Shown here: in pieces, positions 35,599 through 46,500 of the stretch | Layout: the number at the start of each line of letters is the position of its first letter | How positions within the stretch are numbered: the stretch's first letter is position 1 | Origin: Petrosia ficiformis | Taxonomy: Eukaryota > Porifera > Demospongiae > Haplosclerida > Petrosiidae | Assembly (NCBI GenBank): GCA_947044365.1 | Contig: OX345639.1 | Span: forward strand, 3,406,001-3,470,000 | Direction of reading: 5' to 3' | DNA: 64,000 nt | Position numbers and translations under genes: made by a program | The notes under the pieces: generated by a model | Told to the model about the DNA's origin: nothing | The model's input: only the letters and a program-made list of their open reading frames with translations | Database searches by the model: none

Positions 35599-37317
35599 CT
35601 AATCCTTTTCATCCTCGGATGGGCTTGCCATTAGACAGACATCCATATAGTTGCATACTACACCCGAAATAATGGAACGATCTGAAATTGATTGTGAGGA
35701 TCCATAAAACGCTGCAAACCCAGTTGGTTTATCGCTGGGGTTAGCCCTGATTTCTTCAACACAGGATTTGATATCCTCTATCAGCTGTTCAGATGTGCCG
35801 TTTTTGGTATGAAGGAATGTAACACTTATGTGAAGTCCTGGTGGAAACTGCAGCTGGTTCAGTTCCCATCCTTTTTTGGCAACCATTGAGCACAGGTGAT
35901 ACACATCAAACTCTTTTGAAGTAAACCCTACTGCACATGCTTGTGGGTTGCCTACAACATGCAAACCAGGTATCTTCTCTATTTCACTGGCTATCCAACG
36001 AGCTGTTTGTACAATGCTTCTAGTTGTTTTAACGTATCCATCAACACCCATGTACATCAGTGTGGCCCAAGTTGCAGCAATGATCCCTCCTGCCCTGCTA
36101 CCTGTCATTGAAGGTGATGGATAAATCCCTATTTCAGTATCTGTAGCAACAAAGAATTGCCTACGTCTGAGATTCTCATTGGCATAGAGAATAACCGAAG
36201 ATCCTTTAGGTGCAAATCCATATTTGTGTGTGTCTGCCGATATTGAAGTGACTCCCTCGACACGGAAATCAAAGGGCTCTATTGGAAAACCAGCTTTATC
36301 CATAAAAGGTAATATGAAACCTCCAAGACAGCAATCCACATGTACTCCTACATTATACTTGCGACCAAGTTTAGCAATTTCCTCAATTGGATCAATTATT
36401 CCATATGGATATTGAGGAGCATTGCCAATGAGAACTACAGTGCTACTGGTAATGGCTTGTTTCATTTTCTTCAAATTGACTTTCCTAGTAAGAGGATCAA
36501 CTGGAACAATTACAATCTTCATACAGAAATAATCAGCAGCTTTCACAAATGCAGCGTGTGTTGCTCGGGAACAGATAATTTCTGGACGACGTATCCCACG
36601 AGAATATCCTGACTGTCGATATGATCTCATTGCCATGAGAATACTCTCTGTACCTCCCGTGGTCATAGTCCCACAGGCTCTGGGTCCCCCATTAAATATC
36701 TGAGCACACCACCTAACAACTTCAGCCTCCATCTTCCTGATTTCCGGAAAAACTCCAATGTGCAGGGGATTTGTCCAGCAGTATCGTCCATACACCTCGT
36801 TAGCTAATTTTGTGATATCATCACCACAATTATAGGCACAACCTGATACACGTCCCTTCCTCCAATCCAACTTAGGAAGATCATCCATCTTTTCCAGTTC
36901 TTGGAGAACTTCTTCATGACTAAGTCCTTTGTCAGGTAGTGACAAATGGTAAGTCTCTGTTGGTGAGGTTTTTAAAAACTCCCTTTTAAAAATTTCACGA
37001 GACTTCTTGAGTTCTTTACTAATTTTAGAACCTATGAATGGCAAACGTCTTACCAAACGAAAAACTCCAAATCTTGTTCTATTCCACAGACTCTCATCTG
37101 CACAAAACAAGAATTGATATATCTGAAAGAGGATTAGTGTGATCCCAATAGATACTGCTATGACTTGCCATGGTTCATATTGTTTACAGGACTTGTTGAT
37201 GTATGATCTGACAACGTATACTTCTTCAAGAAACTGATGACGAGCTGTAGGACTCTCCCATATGATACCCAGAAATACCAACAAGAGAAAGAAGAAGATC
37301 ACCCTCACTATAAACAT
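35599..37317 (-). CDS. SGPL1: Sphingosine-1-phosphate lyase, copy a (intronless)
   Basis: PLP-dependent ER enzyme that irreversibly cleaves sphingosine 1-phosphate. It is 572 residues from the Met at 37317. Features in order: N-terminal hydrophobic helix (FIVRVIFFFLLLVFLG), second hydrophobic stretch (VIAVSIGITLILFQIYQF), fold-type-I core with TTGGTES, HVDCCLGGF and the PLP lysine motif ADTHKYGFAPKG. An upstream in-frame Met would add 35 residues, but they run back into the transposon's terminal repeat, so 37317 is the likely start. The gene has no introns, unlike most neighbours. The paralogue is at 41573-43276, and a ~800-bp core is almost identical between the two. The transposon insertion 54 bp upstream separates this gene from its likely original promoter. 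Confidence 0.97.
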   Translation of the reverse strand: MFIVRVIFFFLLLVFLGIIWESPTARHQFLEEVYVVRSYINKSCKQYEPWQVIAVSIGITLILFQIYQFLFCADESLWNRTRFGVFRLVRRLPFIGSKISKELKKSREIFKREFLKTSPTETYHLSLPDKGLSHEEVLQELEKMDDLPKLDWRKGRVSGCAYNCGDDITKLANEVYGRYCWTNPLHIGVFPEIRKMEAEVVRWCAQIFNGGPRACGTMTTGGTESILMAMRSYRQSGYSRGIRRPEIICSRATHAAFVKAADYFCMKIVIVPVDPLTRKVNLKKMKQAITSSTVVLIGNAPQYPYGIIDPIEEIAKLGRKYNVGVHVDCCLGGFILPFMDKAGFPIEPFDFRVEGVTSISADTHKYGFAPKGSSVILYANENLRRRQFFVATDTEIGIYPSPSMTGSRAGGIIAATWATLMYMGVDGYVKTTRSIVQTARWIASEIEKIPGLHVVGNPQACAVGFTSKEFDVYHLCSMVAKKGWELNQLQFPPGLHISVTFLHTKNGTSEQLIEDIKSCVEEIRANPSDKPTGFAAFYGSSQSISDRSIISGVVCNYMDVCLMASPSEDEKD

Positions 37318-37370
37318 GATGCTCAAATTATTAATTGTGCTTGCATGTGCAGGAGCCACACCCTCGGCCC

Positions 37371-37374
37371 TTAA
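37371..37374. repeat. Left TTAA target-site duplication
   Basis: TTAA immediately outside the left terminal repeat, matched by TTAA at 41352-41355. Confidence 0.9.
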
Positions 37375-37613
37375 ACGAGGAGGTGCGGTATAAACAACAG
37401 CGCAGTAATACGCGTAATGCAATGAAATCGCTTCCGCCTGTGCGGGTATTTAAGGGGAGTGCCCAGGGCACAATATGGCGGCAAATTTTGAAAAGCCATA
37501 TCACTACAACATGGCAGTTAAAATGCGAGAAAACTATCGACAATAAACCTAACCATAGCAACGAACGACGTAGTGCAATTAGCGTAAAAAGCACATGCTC
37601 GAAAAATCCCAAA

Positions 37614-38402
37614 ATGGACGCAGAAAACGAGAAAATGGAGGTAATTAGTGATTTTCTTTTACTAATTAATAATATAACAATATTATTAGATTGTAATAAA
37701 ATACTCAGAAAAAGTGCCTCATGGCCTTTTACAAAAAATTGTAGAGACAATTAGGACTCATGAAGAACCTGTTGAGGTATCGTTTGAGCACACCATCTGC
37801 CATCAGTCCACCTCCAGATCCGGCAACTCCAAGCCCCAGACTGAAGCTTCTTCTTCTTGGCGTGCCAAACGACCTCGTGAAGATAGCAGTAGCAGTGGTT
37901 TCTCTGCATCAAAAAAAAAGAAAGGTTCTCGATTAAAGTTTGCATAAAAAAATATTTTTTTTTACATAATATTATTCAAGACATAAGTGGCTATGGAGAT
38001 GGCGATCCCAATCCACTATCAACTGGGGGTGATGATGTATGCCCATTTTGTAGACTGAGCCCCTGCATTATTGCACAACCACCAAACTGGTTGAGGGGGT
38101 CAGCACAGGCCAGCCTCAACAACATTACAAAAAGATATAAATTGTATAAAAAATTTTGGATTTTGTTGGATCAGTTAGGGGTCTGGAATGATCCATATTA
38201 TTTAGCACTAAAAGTGACCAAGACATCCATCAATGACAGAAGAGATGTGATGCCATCGTGCATAGTAACAGTAAGTTATGAGTAATTATCACCCAGCTAT
38301 CTTAATAATATTTATCAACTTATCACTCATCCTAGGAAGTACGACGAAGATTCTCAAACCCTCCTGGAGTCCCATACACTGACTTCCAACCATCAATTTG
38401 AT
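37614..38402 (+). CDS. Transposon-borne protein with P2X7 C-terminal-type domain
   Basis: A first exon may begin with the ATG at 37614 (MDAENEKMEV). A middle exon (~37697-37924) encodes a Ser/Lys-rich, NLS-like region (KRPRED, ASKKKK). The conserved part is exon ~37979-38271 joined to ~38336-38402. It has a CPFCRLSPC cysteine cluster, NNITKRYKLYKKFW, and a C-terminus DVMPSCIVTEVRRRFSNP...VPYTDFQ, which aligns with the tail of the P2X7 cytoplasmic domain (LPSCCRWRIRKEFP...YSGFK). There is no P2X channel portion. Exon joins in the first half are uncertain. Its role in transposition is unknown; it could bind DNA or RNA or be an accessory factor. Confidence 0.65.
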
Positions 38403-38621
38403 TTCCTAAAATGATTTTTTAAAAAATTTGAGTGATTATATTGAGTATATAGATGCATGTGTGGGCATATGTAACAAATGAATGTGTCCTGACCTAGTGG
38501 ATAGTATGAAGATGCATACCTAATCTCATTTCTGAAAAATTGAGCTGGACCTTTAAAAAAATAAAATTAATACATTTACTAATAAATGTTATACATTAAC
38601 TGATCTAATTGATATTTCACT

Positions 38622-41176
38622 CTAGTCATCTATTTCTTGGTCGTCATACACTGTATCATCATCAACGTCAAATCCATCATTCAATATATCATCTTCCTCA
38701 AGGGCATCCTCTTCTACTTCTTGGTCAGTTTCCATTGGTTCAGATTCAACCGGACTACCACCATTAACAAACTTACATGTACAACATGGACAAATAAAAC
38801 AAAAAATTCAAACCTGATGGCTACAGTATTTTTTTGTGTATAGGACGACCAGATACCATCAACAAACGAAAATGTTTTCTTCACTAGCACTTTAAATGCA
38901 GTGCGTCTGTCTGGCCTTCGAGCATCTGGAATAAAACATTCACTTGTGAAAGATCTCTCCACATTTTCATTCTAAACAACATGGGGAGAATTTGTGATTC
39001 CTTGCTAAATAATATGTAAGTATAAGTACTGCCTACCCAATCCATACAAGCTAAATTCATTCTCATAATGAATGTTTCAGTTCCAAAATGAATGCGTTTT
39101 GGTATGTATGTGAGTAGGTGGTGGTTGAATGATTCCACCCAGAAAGTGTCACGACACTAGAGTAGACAAATGAAAATCAAAATTATACAGGGACAAGCAA
39201 TCAAGACTTACTCTGCAATATGAATCAGCATTCACATAAATCAATGTCTCCCTTAGCTTCTTTTCATATGTAGCAATGGCAATCGGGTCAGTAAGTTGAA
39301 CCTTAGATGGTGAATACCCTGGACGCTTGCAGAAAGAATCAGTATTACACTGTGAATGTTGACCCTAAAGCAATACACTCAAAACCGACAGATTAAAACA
39401 ATAATTTATTATATACCTGATAATGCTGAACAATGTTTGTTATGCTACTACGTAGTTTTGTGGGAGAGTTTTCACAATTTTTCATACAATAATACAAATG
39501 TGTTTTAGTACTTTTTCCTACATAAAAGAAGGACATGTCAAATCTTTATAAAACATTCTATCATATAATTCATCTTACTTTTGTCCGACAACTCTGGAAA
39601 CCAAGTTTTACCTGATCTTTTCAAAGCACCAATTGCTATTGATTTCATTGCTTTTGCGACATTTTTTGTTCCTACAAGGTGATGCCACAATCTGGACAAA
39701 TCAATAATTCAACATGTATCATGATTCCTACCATGCCATGTGTCGTATGAATTCACTAGGTTTAAATCCTGTGTTATATACATCTTTACAGAAGGTGAAT
39801 TGTCATGAGCTACCTCGACAACATTCAATCCTATACACAAAAATCAAACTTTAGCTGTCCAAACTATGAAACAAGTTGTATACCTTTCGAAATAACTTGG
39901 GGTAACACTAACTTGGTGCATGCTAATTCCCTTGTTTGAGCACAGGTGTGCTCCTTTTTTGACAGCGTCACACATCCAAGGATTTTATGAATGCTAGAGA
40001 AGAATTTCATATTACACAATGTCACAGACAAATATCAGAAAGTACCTTCCAGAAATACAAGGGACAGTTTTATGATAGGCATTTGATGTTGAGTCATGCC
40101 TAGCGTCAGTTATTACCCACTACAAAAACCAATATAACATTGACAAAATGATTTTGTAAAATTAGTAGCAGTTCATACTTCTCCATATTCTTCATAATCT
40201 GGGATGCTCTTCACATCATCTATTGCTTTTTTCATGGATAGATATGTACAGGAACTAACAACATCAATGTATCCCTTAGATTTATAAACTATACAGGACA
40301 GTAATACACTAACTAAATTTGTCAAACCTGGTCACTTACCTGACTTGATGTATCGCTTTCCAACACCTCCAATATCAGCAAAATCACAAAAATGAATATA
40401 CTGGGATGGCAAAATACCAGCACAAGTGAATGCATGGATGAGCCTGTCAAATTAAAAATTAATTCAAAATAACATTTTTGATGTAATACTCCAGACTGTA
40501 CTTTTGATTTATTAAGTAACGTCCACCAAATACCCTAGAACTGGCCCACCATTGCTTATGCTTACACACTCTACACAAAAACTCTGTGCGAACAACATGG
40601 CCCTTCTATTACAAAAAAATTATAAATAGATAAATTCAGAGCATCTTGTCAACACAGAATTAGTAAAATTATGGACACTTGATAAATACCTGGTCAAGAC
40701 GGGACATGCTCCATTCCACTGAACCACACTGACACTTTTTCATCAATCTTTCAATCAGGTCATCAAATGTTGATCGTTCACACACAAACATAGACTGCTT
40801 ATTCATTTCATCATGACCCGTAAATATACCTAATTTTGTTTCAAACTAAAATTTCTTAGTCATGTTACAATTCACATGTATTTATAGTACCTGAAGATTT
40901 CAACATGGACTTTGCTGACTTTGAAACGTTTTTATTACTGAGATGTTCTTGGCTTGATCCACTTCCACTTTCAACTAGATCTAACAGAGAATTCATCAAC
41001 TCCACATTGTCGATAGAGCGCTGCTGTTTAGCCACGAAGGCACGCTTCACTCTATCTAGACGAAGCAAGAACTCCTTTTTAGAGTACTCATTTGAGAAGG
41101 CAAGTTCCATTTGGTAACGAGTGCCCAGTCTAGGGCGCTTCTTCTTAGGAGCACAAATTTCAAAATTCGTCGCCAT
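38622..41176 (-). CDS. Kolobok-like DDE transposase
   Basis: Multi-exon gene starting at the ATG 41176 (MATNFEICAPKKKRPRLG, with an NLS-like PKKKRPR). Exon 1 is 40891-41176 and exon 2 is 40690-40829; later exons run to the stop at 38622. A CxC...CxxC zinc-ribbon-like module (KKCQCGSVEW, FLCRVCKHKQWW) precedes an RNase-H-like core: WVITDARHDSTSNAYH (first Asp), NVVEVAHDNSPS (second Asp), NSYDTWHGTKNVAK and VESFNHHLLTYIPKRIHFG (candidate Glu). D-R-DS, D-WH-K and ESF with PKR are arranged as in Kolobok transposases, and TTAA target sites agree. An acidic tail (VEEDALEEDD...) ends the protein. No internal stop was seen in the exons examined. Confidence 0.75.
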
Positions 41177-41355
41177 TTTCAATAGTGAAAGAACGAAAAC
41201 GTGCTAACTGGTCGTAGTATAGTACTGTAGTTGTGGTCAAGTGCAAGTGAGTGCTTATAAGCACTGGTGGTCAAGATATTCTTTAACACATGTGGTCACG
41301 ATTATAATTAATTTTTCCTGGGCAGGGCCTTTTTATACCGCACCTCCTCGTTTAA

Positions 41356-41572
41356 GGCCGGCCTAGGTACAGCGCGCGCGCGCGCTTTAGTTGCGGTAGT
41401 TACTGGCATGGTATACCGGTATACAGTTCACTTTTGAAATCCTCATTGAACAATAACTATGATAATAATAATTATTATTATTTACAATATTTGTAATTAC
41501 TATAGAACTAAACAAACATAATGGATGCAGGTATTATGATTATTACAAGATTTATTTTTTCTTGAGTTTAAT
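41356..41572. promoter_or_regulatory. GC-rich segment, likely displaced SGPL1a promoter
   Basis: Right of the transposon lies GGCCGGCCTAGG, an alternating (GC)n run and TTGCGG, unusually GC-rich for the window. If the transposon is removed, this segment abuts the SGPL1a leader within ~60 bp of its ATG. It also lies downstream of the SGPL1b stop. Promoter role is inference. Confidence 0.4.
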
Positions 41573-43276
41573 TCAGTCGGACGGACTTGCCATTAAACTA
41601 ACCTCCAAATAGGTTGAGGCAACGTCTGTAATAATGGAACGATCTGGAACGGTTTGCGAAGTTCCATAAAATGCAGCAGAGCCAGTTAACTTCTCTGTTG
41701 GATTCTTCATGATTTCTGCAGCACAAGACTTGATATCCTCTATCAAAAGTTCAGACACGCCATCTTTTGTATGAAGAATTGTGATGCTGATATGAAGTCC
41801 CGGTGGAAACTGTAGAGGACTTAATTCCCATCCTTTCTTAGAAATCAAAGAAGACAAGCGATAAATATCAAACTCTTTTGAAGCAAACCCTACTGCACAT
41901 GCTTGTGGGTTGCCTACAACATGCAAACCAGGTATCTTCTCTATTTCACTGGCTATCCAACGAGCTGTTTGTACAATGCTTCTAGTTGTTTTAACGTATC
42001 CATCAACACCCATGTACATCAGTGTGGCCCAAGTTGCAGCAATGATCCCTCCTGCCCTGCTACCTGTCATTGAAGGTGATGGATAAATCCCTATTTCAGT
42101 ATCTGTAGCAACAAAGAATTGCCTACGTCTGAGATTCTCATTGGCATAGAGAATAACCGAAGATCCTTTAGGTGCAAATCCATATTTGTGTGTGTCTGCC
42201 GATATTGAAGTGACTCCCTCAACACGGAAATCAAAGGGCTCTATTGGAAAACCAGCTTTATCCATAAAAGGTAATATGAAACTTCCAAGACAGCAATCCA
42301 CATGTACTCCTACATTATACTTGCGACCAAGTTTAGCAATTTCCTCAATTGGATCAATTATTCCATATGGATATTGAGGAGCATTGCCAATGAGGACTAC
42401 AGTGCTACTGGTAATGGCTTGTTTCATTTTCTTCAAATTGACTTTCCTAGTAAGAGGATCAACTGGAACAATTACAATCTTCATACAGAAATAATCAGCA
42501 GCTTTCACAAATGCAGCGTGTGTTGCTCGGGAACAGATAATTTCTGGACGACGTATCCCACGAGAATATCCTGACTGTCGATATGATCTCATTGCCATGA
42601 GAATACTCTCTGTACCTCCCGTGGTCATAGTCCCACAGGCTCTGGGTCCCCCATTAAATATCTGAGCACACCACCTAACAACTTCAGCTTCCATCTTCCT
42701 GATTTCTGGAAAAACTCCAATGTGAAGGGGATTTGTCCAGCAGTATCGTCCATACACCTCAATAGCTAATTTTGTGATATCATCACCACAATTATAGGCA
42801 CAACCCGATACACGTCCCTTCCTCCAATCCAACTTGGGAAGATCATCCATCTTTTCCAATTCTTGGAGAACCTCTTCATGACTAAGTCCTTTGTCGGGCA
42901 GTGACAAGTGGTATGTCTGTGAAGAAGAGCTTTCAAAAAGTTCTTTTTTTAACATTTTGCGAGACTCCTGGAGTTCTTTACTAATTTTAGAACTAACGAA
43001 TGGCAAACGTCTTACTAAACGAAAAACCCCAAATTTTGTTCTATTCCACAGACTCTCATCTGCACAAAACAAGAATTGATATATCTGAAAGAGGATTAGT
43101 GTGATCCCAACAGATACTGCTATGACTTGCCATGGTTCATATTGTTTACAGGACTTGTTGATGTATGATCTGACAACGTATACTTCTTCAAGGAACTGAT
43201 GACGAGCTATAGGACTCTCCCATATGATACCCAGAAATACCAATAAGAGAAAGAAGAAAGCTGCCTTCACCAGCAT
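41573..43276 (-). CDS. SGPL1: Sphingosine-1-phosphate lyase, copy b (intronless)
   Basis: 567 residues, same architecture as copy a: two N-terminal hydrophobic stretches, TTGGTES, HVDCCLG, PLP-lysine motif ADTHKYGFAPKG. It starts MLVKAAFFFLLLVFLG. The paralogues differ mainly in the linker after the second hydrophobic segment (ESRKMLKKELFESSSSQ here) and in the last ~110 residues, while the catalytic core is nearly identical at DNA level. One core difference is CCLGSF here versus CCLGGF in copy a. The gene is head to head with PTGES2, 323 bp apart. Confidence 0.97.
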   Translation of the reverse strand: MLVKAAFFFLLLVFLGIIWESPIARHQFLEEVYVVRSYINKSCKQYEPWQVIAVSVGITLILFQIYQFLFCADESLWNRTKFGVFRLVRRLPFVSSKISKELQESRKMLKKELFESSSSQTYHLSLPDKGLSHEEVLQELEKMDDLPKLDWRKGRVSGCAYNCGDDITKLAIEVYGRYCWTNPLHIGVFPEIRKMEAEVVRWCAQIFNGGPRACGTMTTGGTESILMAMRSYRQSGYSRGIRRPEIICSRATHAAFVKAADYFCMKIVIVPVDPLTRKVNLKKMKQAITSSTVVLIGNAPQYPYGIIDPIEEIAKLGRKYNVGVHVDCCLGSFILPFMDKAGFPIEPFDFRVEGVTSISADTHKYGFAPKGSSVILYANENLRRRQFFVATDTEIGIYPSPSMTGSRAGGIIAATWATLMYMGVDGYVKTTRSIVQTARWIASEIEKIPGLHVVGNPQACAVGFASKEFDIYRLSSLISKKGWELSPLQFPPGLHISITILHTKDGVSELLIEDIKSCAAEIMKNPTEKLTGSAAFYGTSQTVPDRSIITDVASTYLEVSLMASPSD

Positions 43277-43338
43277 GTTGATGATAATAATAATAACGAA
43301 AAGCAGGATGTAGTATTATAATTAATAGATCGAATTAT

Positions 43339-43560
43339 TTAGTCTCGTCCCCAGACCGCCACTCCCTACAAGTGAAATACAGAGTGGCTCTTGGTCCAAG
43401 CGTCAAACATCCTTTCCACTCACAAGGATGTTCTTTACGTCCTTTTTGAGTGGAAAGGACGTTTGATGCTTGGAACCAAGAATTTGAAGTAATCGGACGC
43501 GCACGTGCACGCGTCTTTCGCCTGTAGGGCTAGGGCGTGGTGGTCTGGGTACGAGACTAA
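43339..43560. mobile_element. Fold-back MITE in the SGPL1b/PTGES2 promoter
   Basis: Ends TTAGTCTCGTCCCCAGACCG and TGGTCTGGGTACGAGACTAA are inverted. Inside, a second inverted pair (TTGGTCCAAGCGTCAAACAT and the reverse of TTTGATGCTTGGAACCAAG, with TCCTTTCCACTC/GAGTGGAAAGGA) makes most of the 220 bp palindromic. It fills most of the divergent promoter gap. Confidence 0.85.
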
Positions 43561-43599
43561 TAGCCTATCGGTTGGAGGGTATATTTCTGCAGATATGTG

Positions 43600-46500
43600 A
43601 TGATTCCATTCAAACTTTTTTCAATACAAAACTTTTGGCGAACAACATTCAGAGCTGTACTGGTATCATCTGGAACCGGTTTATATTATGGGTCTGAACA
43701 AACAACATCTTCAGTTCCCACATCTGATAAAAAATCCATTCTTCCTCCCATTACCCTTTATCAATATACCACATGTCCGTTTTGTTGCAAAACACGTGCT
43801 TTTCTAGACTACTATGGAATTACTTACACCACTGTCGAAGTCAACCCTTTATTTAAAAAGGAGATGAAATTTTCAAAATACAGGAAGGTACCTTTTATTC
43901 TCACTGGTGAGAATAATGATGTACAGGTGAGACGCCTTCCTTTCCTATGATCTAAGATATATACATATATATATAATATGCACTGTTGTTCTTTGTATTA
44001 GGTTAATGATTCTTCATTATTGATTAGTGTTCTTCGTTCTGCGCTTCTACTTCACTGCTCTGTTTCTGATGCACTGGACAAGTACCCTGAGCTTAGATAT
44101 GTAAATGAAAAAAACACTGAATATGTTGAAAGGGCTAACAAATATTTTATCATGATGTATGGAGAAGCAAATGACTTGCATCAGATAAGGTAACATACAC
44201 ACACATACTAACACACGCACACCACATGCAAGACTAGAAAACCACATGTTAACCTCAAAGTAATAAACACCTAAAGTAGACTGCAGAAGCACATGCTTGA
44301 CCTTAAAGTACATGCATAAAATCACATGGTAGCTTGAAAGGTATGTGTATCTAGCTGCATCCTAATATAGTATTGATAAGGTGTATTAATCTACTAATGA
44401 ATTATAAATAATACACATGTATTAACTGATGCTTTGATGGATAGGACTTAAAAATAATTATTAAGCATACAATGTACATCAACACTAAAATCGGATAGAG
44501 AAGGGAGGGTTGGGATCCCACCAAAGATGTCTTTAACCCCCAGTTCTGGTTCCCAAGGCCAGACTATCCGTGTCGAATTGTCCAATGACATCAAAGCATA
44601 TGTGAATATATTAAAGTTAAGATTGGTAAATACTGTTTTGACACTGCTTTTGACCAAATATGGAAAGCTCTGAACCATGAGTAGAATACTGGGTCGTCTG
44701 ACTAAAGCTCAGAGGAGAATCACCGTCTTTGTTTCTGTGACAGGACAGAAACTTTACACTGTTGGTATTGGAACTGTGCACTACCTGCCTCATTGGTTCA
44801 GCTAGTTTGCCCTTTCCACCCAACACGTAAATACACACCAACACACACACACACACACACACACAAGCAAGTATGCATGTATTCATAGAGATCCACACAT
44901 ATATTAGTATAATAAATAATTGATTCAGTCATTGATTTTTGGTTTCTAGAGAAGAGCGACAATGGAGGGAGTGGGTAGATACTAAATTGGTTCATACCCT
45001 GAGCCCTAATATTTATCGGACATTAGGAGAGTCCTTACAAGCATTTGACTACATTTCAAGTGTTGGCAACTTCAATATGATGGAAAGAGTGCTTGCCAAG
45101 TATATAGGAGCTGTGGTCATGTATATCCTTTCAAAGAGATTGAAAAAAAAGTATGTTTGTATTGTAATAATCCTAAATATATCCGTAATAATTATGTATC
45201 CAGACATATACATTATACAGATTGTATAAATGGGTTGTTTGTAGTGGAGAGGTGGAAACATTCATATTTTTACATATATAAATGATAGAGTACTTATGAG
45301 TCACTGCATATGTAATATATTATATTGTGATAACGTGGAATTTGAAATAGTTATTTCACACAAAAAAAGAAACAGAATTGAGCTATATATACACTCTCAG
45401 AGTGGGTCATACTGGCTGACCCTTACAATATGATGGTGACAAATAACTATAATAAATACAATAAGTATTGTATTCAGGGCTGACAGTACTATAAAATTAC
45501 AGATAACAACAATAGAATAAAAGTTCACATTACTACAAATATGCACCTAAGACTTTGACCATCACATAAGCTATAGTTGGGTTGTGAACGTCCAATCAGA
45601 GAGTACGGTAGTACTCTCTATGTAGGGATGGCACGGAAAACAAATGGCCGCCCATACATTTCAATTGCAAGTGATGACCTGAAATCTCTGGTAATATATA
45701 CAGATAAGTTTAATACACACATACCTATTCATATCTAGTGTTTTTATGACTACCAACATGTTCTAGATGGCCAAACATTGTCGTTAAGGTCGAGAACCGG
45801 TGAGTGGCAAAACTGGCAAAATGTTCATCATAATATTATTTTCCAGACAAATCATTTTTTTTTGTTTGTTAATATATCACAATGATTCTAGCACCATTCC
45901 AGTCGCATTTATAGTAAAATTCTGGTCTTAAAGTATCGAAATGATAATAATTATAATAACATTTGTGAGCAAATACATTCTTATAATAATGAATATAATA
46001 ATTATTAATATTAAAGCCATTGTATAATAATATTTTATACTATGATAAGCATTGGAATACTGAATAGTTGACACAGTTACTGACACTACTTCTTGTAGGA
46101 CTACAGACAGTGCTGTAAGTGAAATAGATCATCTGTCAAGGAAAGAAATGGTAATCAATAGATTAATACAAAAGACTGACCTTCATTGATGAACAAATTT
46201 TGATGCATTTATGATTGCATGATTTCATAATGATATATAGCAATCTACAAAAAATATATTCACACCATTCAGAAAAAAAAAAACAATGAAAACAAGAATA
46301 AAAAACCCAAAATTAAACAAACCCCCTATATAACCCTACATAAGTACGTACACCGCTATAAAACAAAATACAAATTAAGAGCTGTTTTTTCCTGAATGGT
46401 GTGATTATTTTGTTTTATAGCGGTGTACGTACTTATGTAGGGTTATATGGAAGTGGTTTGTTTAATTTTGGGTCCTATGTTAGCTTCCCAACCTTGTTTG

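Larger units (their letters stand above)
37375..41351. mobile_element. Complete Kolobok-like DNA transposon with two genes
   Basis: Perfect 20-bp terminal inverted repeats, ACGAGGAGGTGCGGTATAAA at 37375-37394 and its reverse complement at 41332-41351. They are flanked by TTAA on both sides (37371-37374 and 41352-41355), the target duplication of Kolobok and piggyBac elements. The 3977-bp body carries two convergent spliced genes, each starting near one end: a P2X7 C-terminal-domain protein (+) and a DDE-type transposase (-). Both have open frames after splicing, and the ends match at 20 of 20 bases, so the copy looks young and possibly autonomous. Confidence 0.92.

Noticed and set aside
37318..37422. 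35-residue N-terminal extension of SGPL1a
   Set aside because: It is encoded by the transposon terminal repeat and leader; the paralogue begins at the position corresponding to the internal Met at 37317.
37375..41351. piggyBac assignment from TTAA target sites
   Set aside because: piggyBac also uses TTAA, but the transposase motifs (D-R-DS, D-WH-K, ESF with PKR) fit Kolobok better and the 20-bp ends lack piggyBac-like CCC termini.
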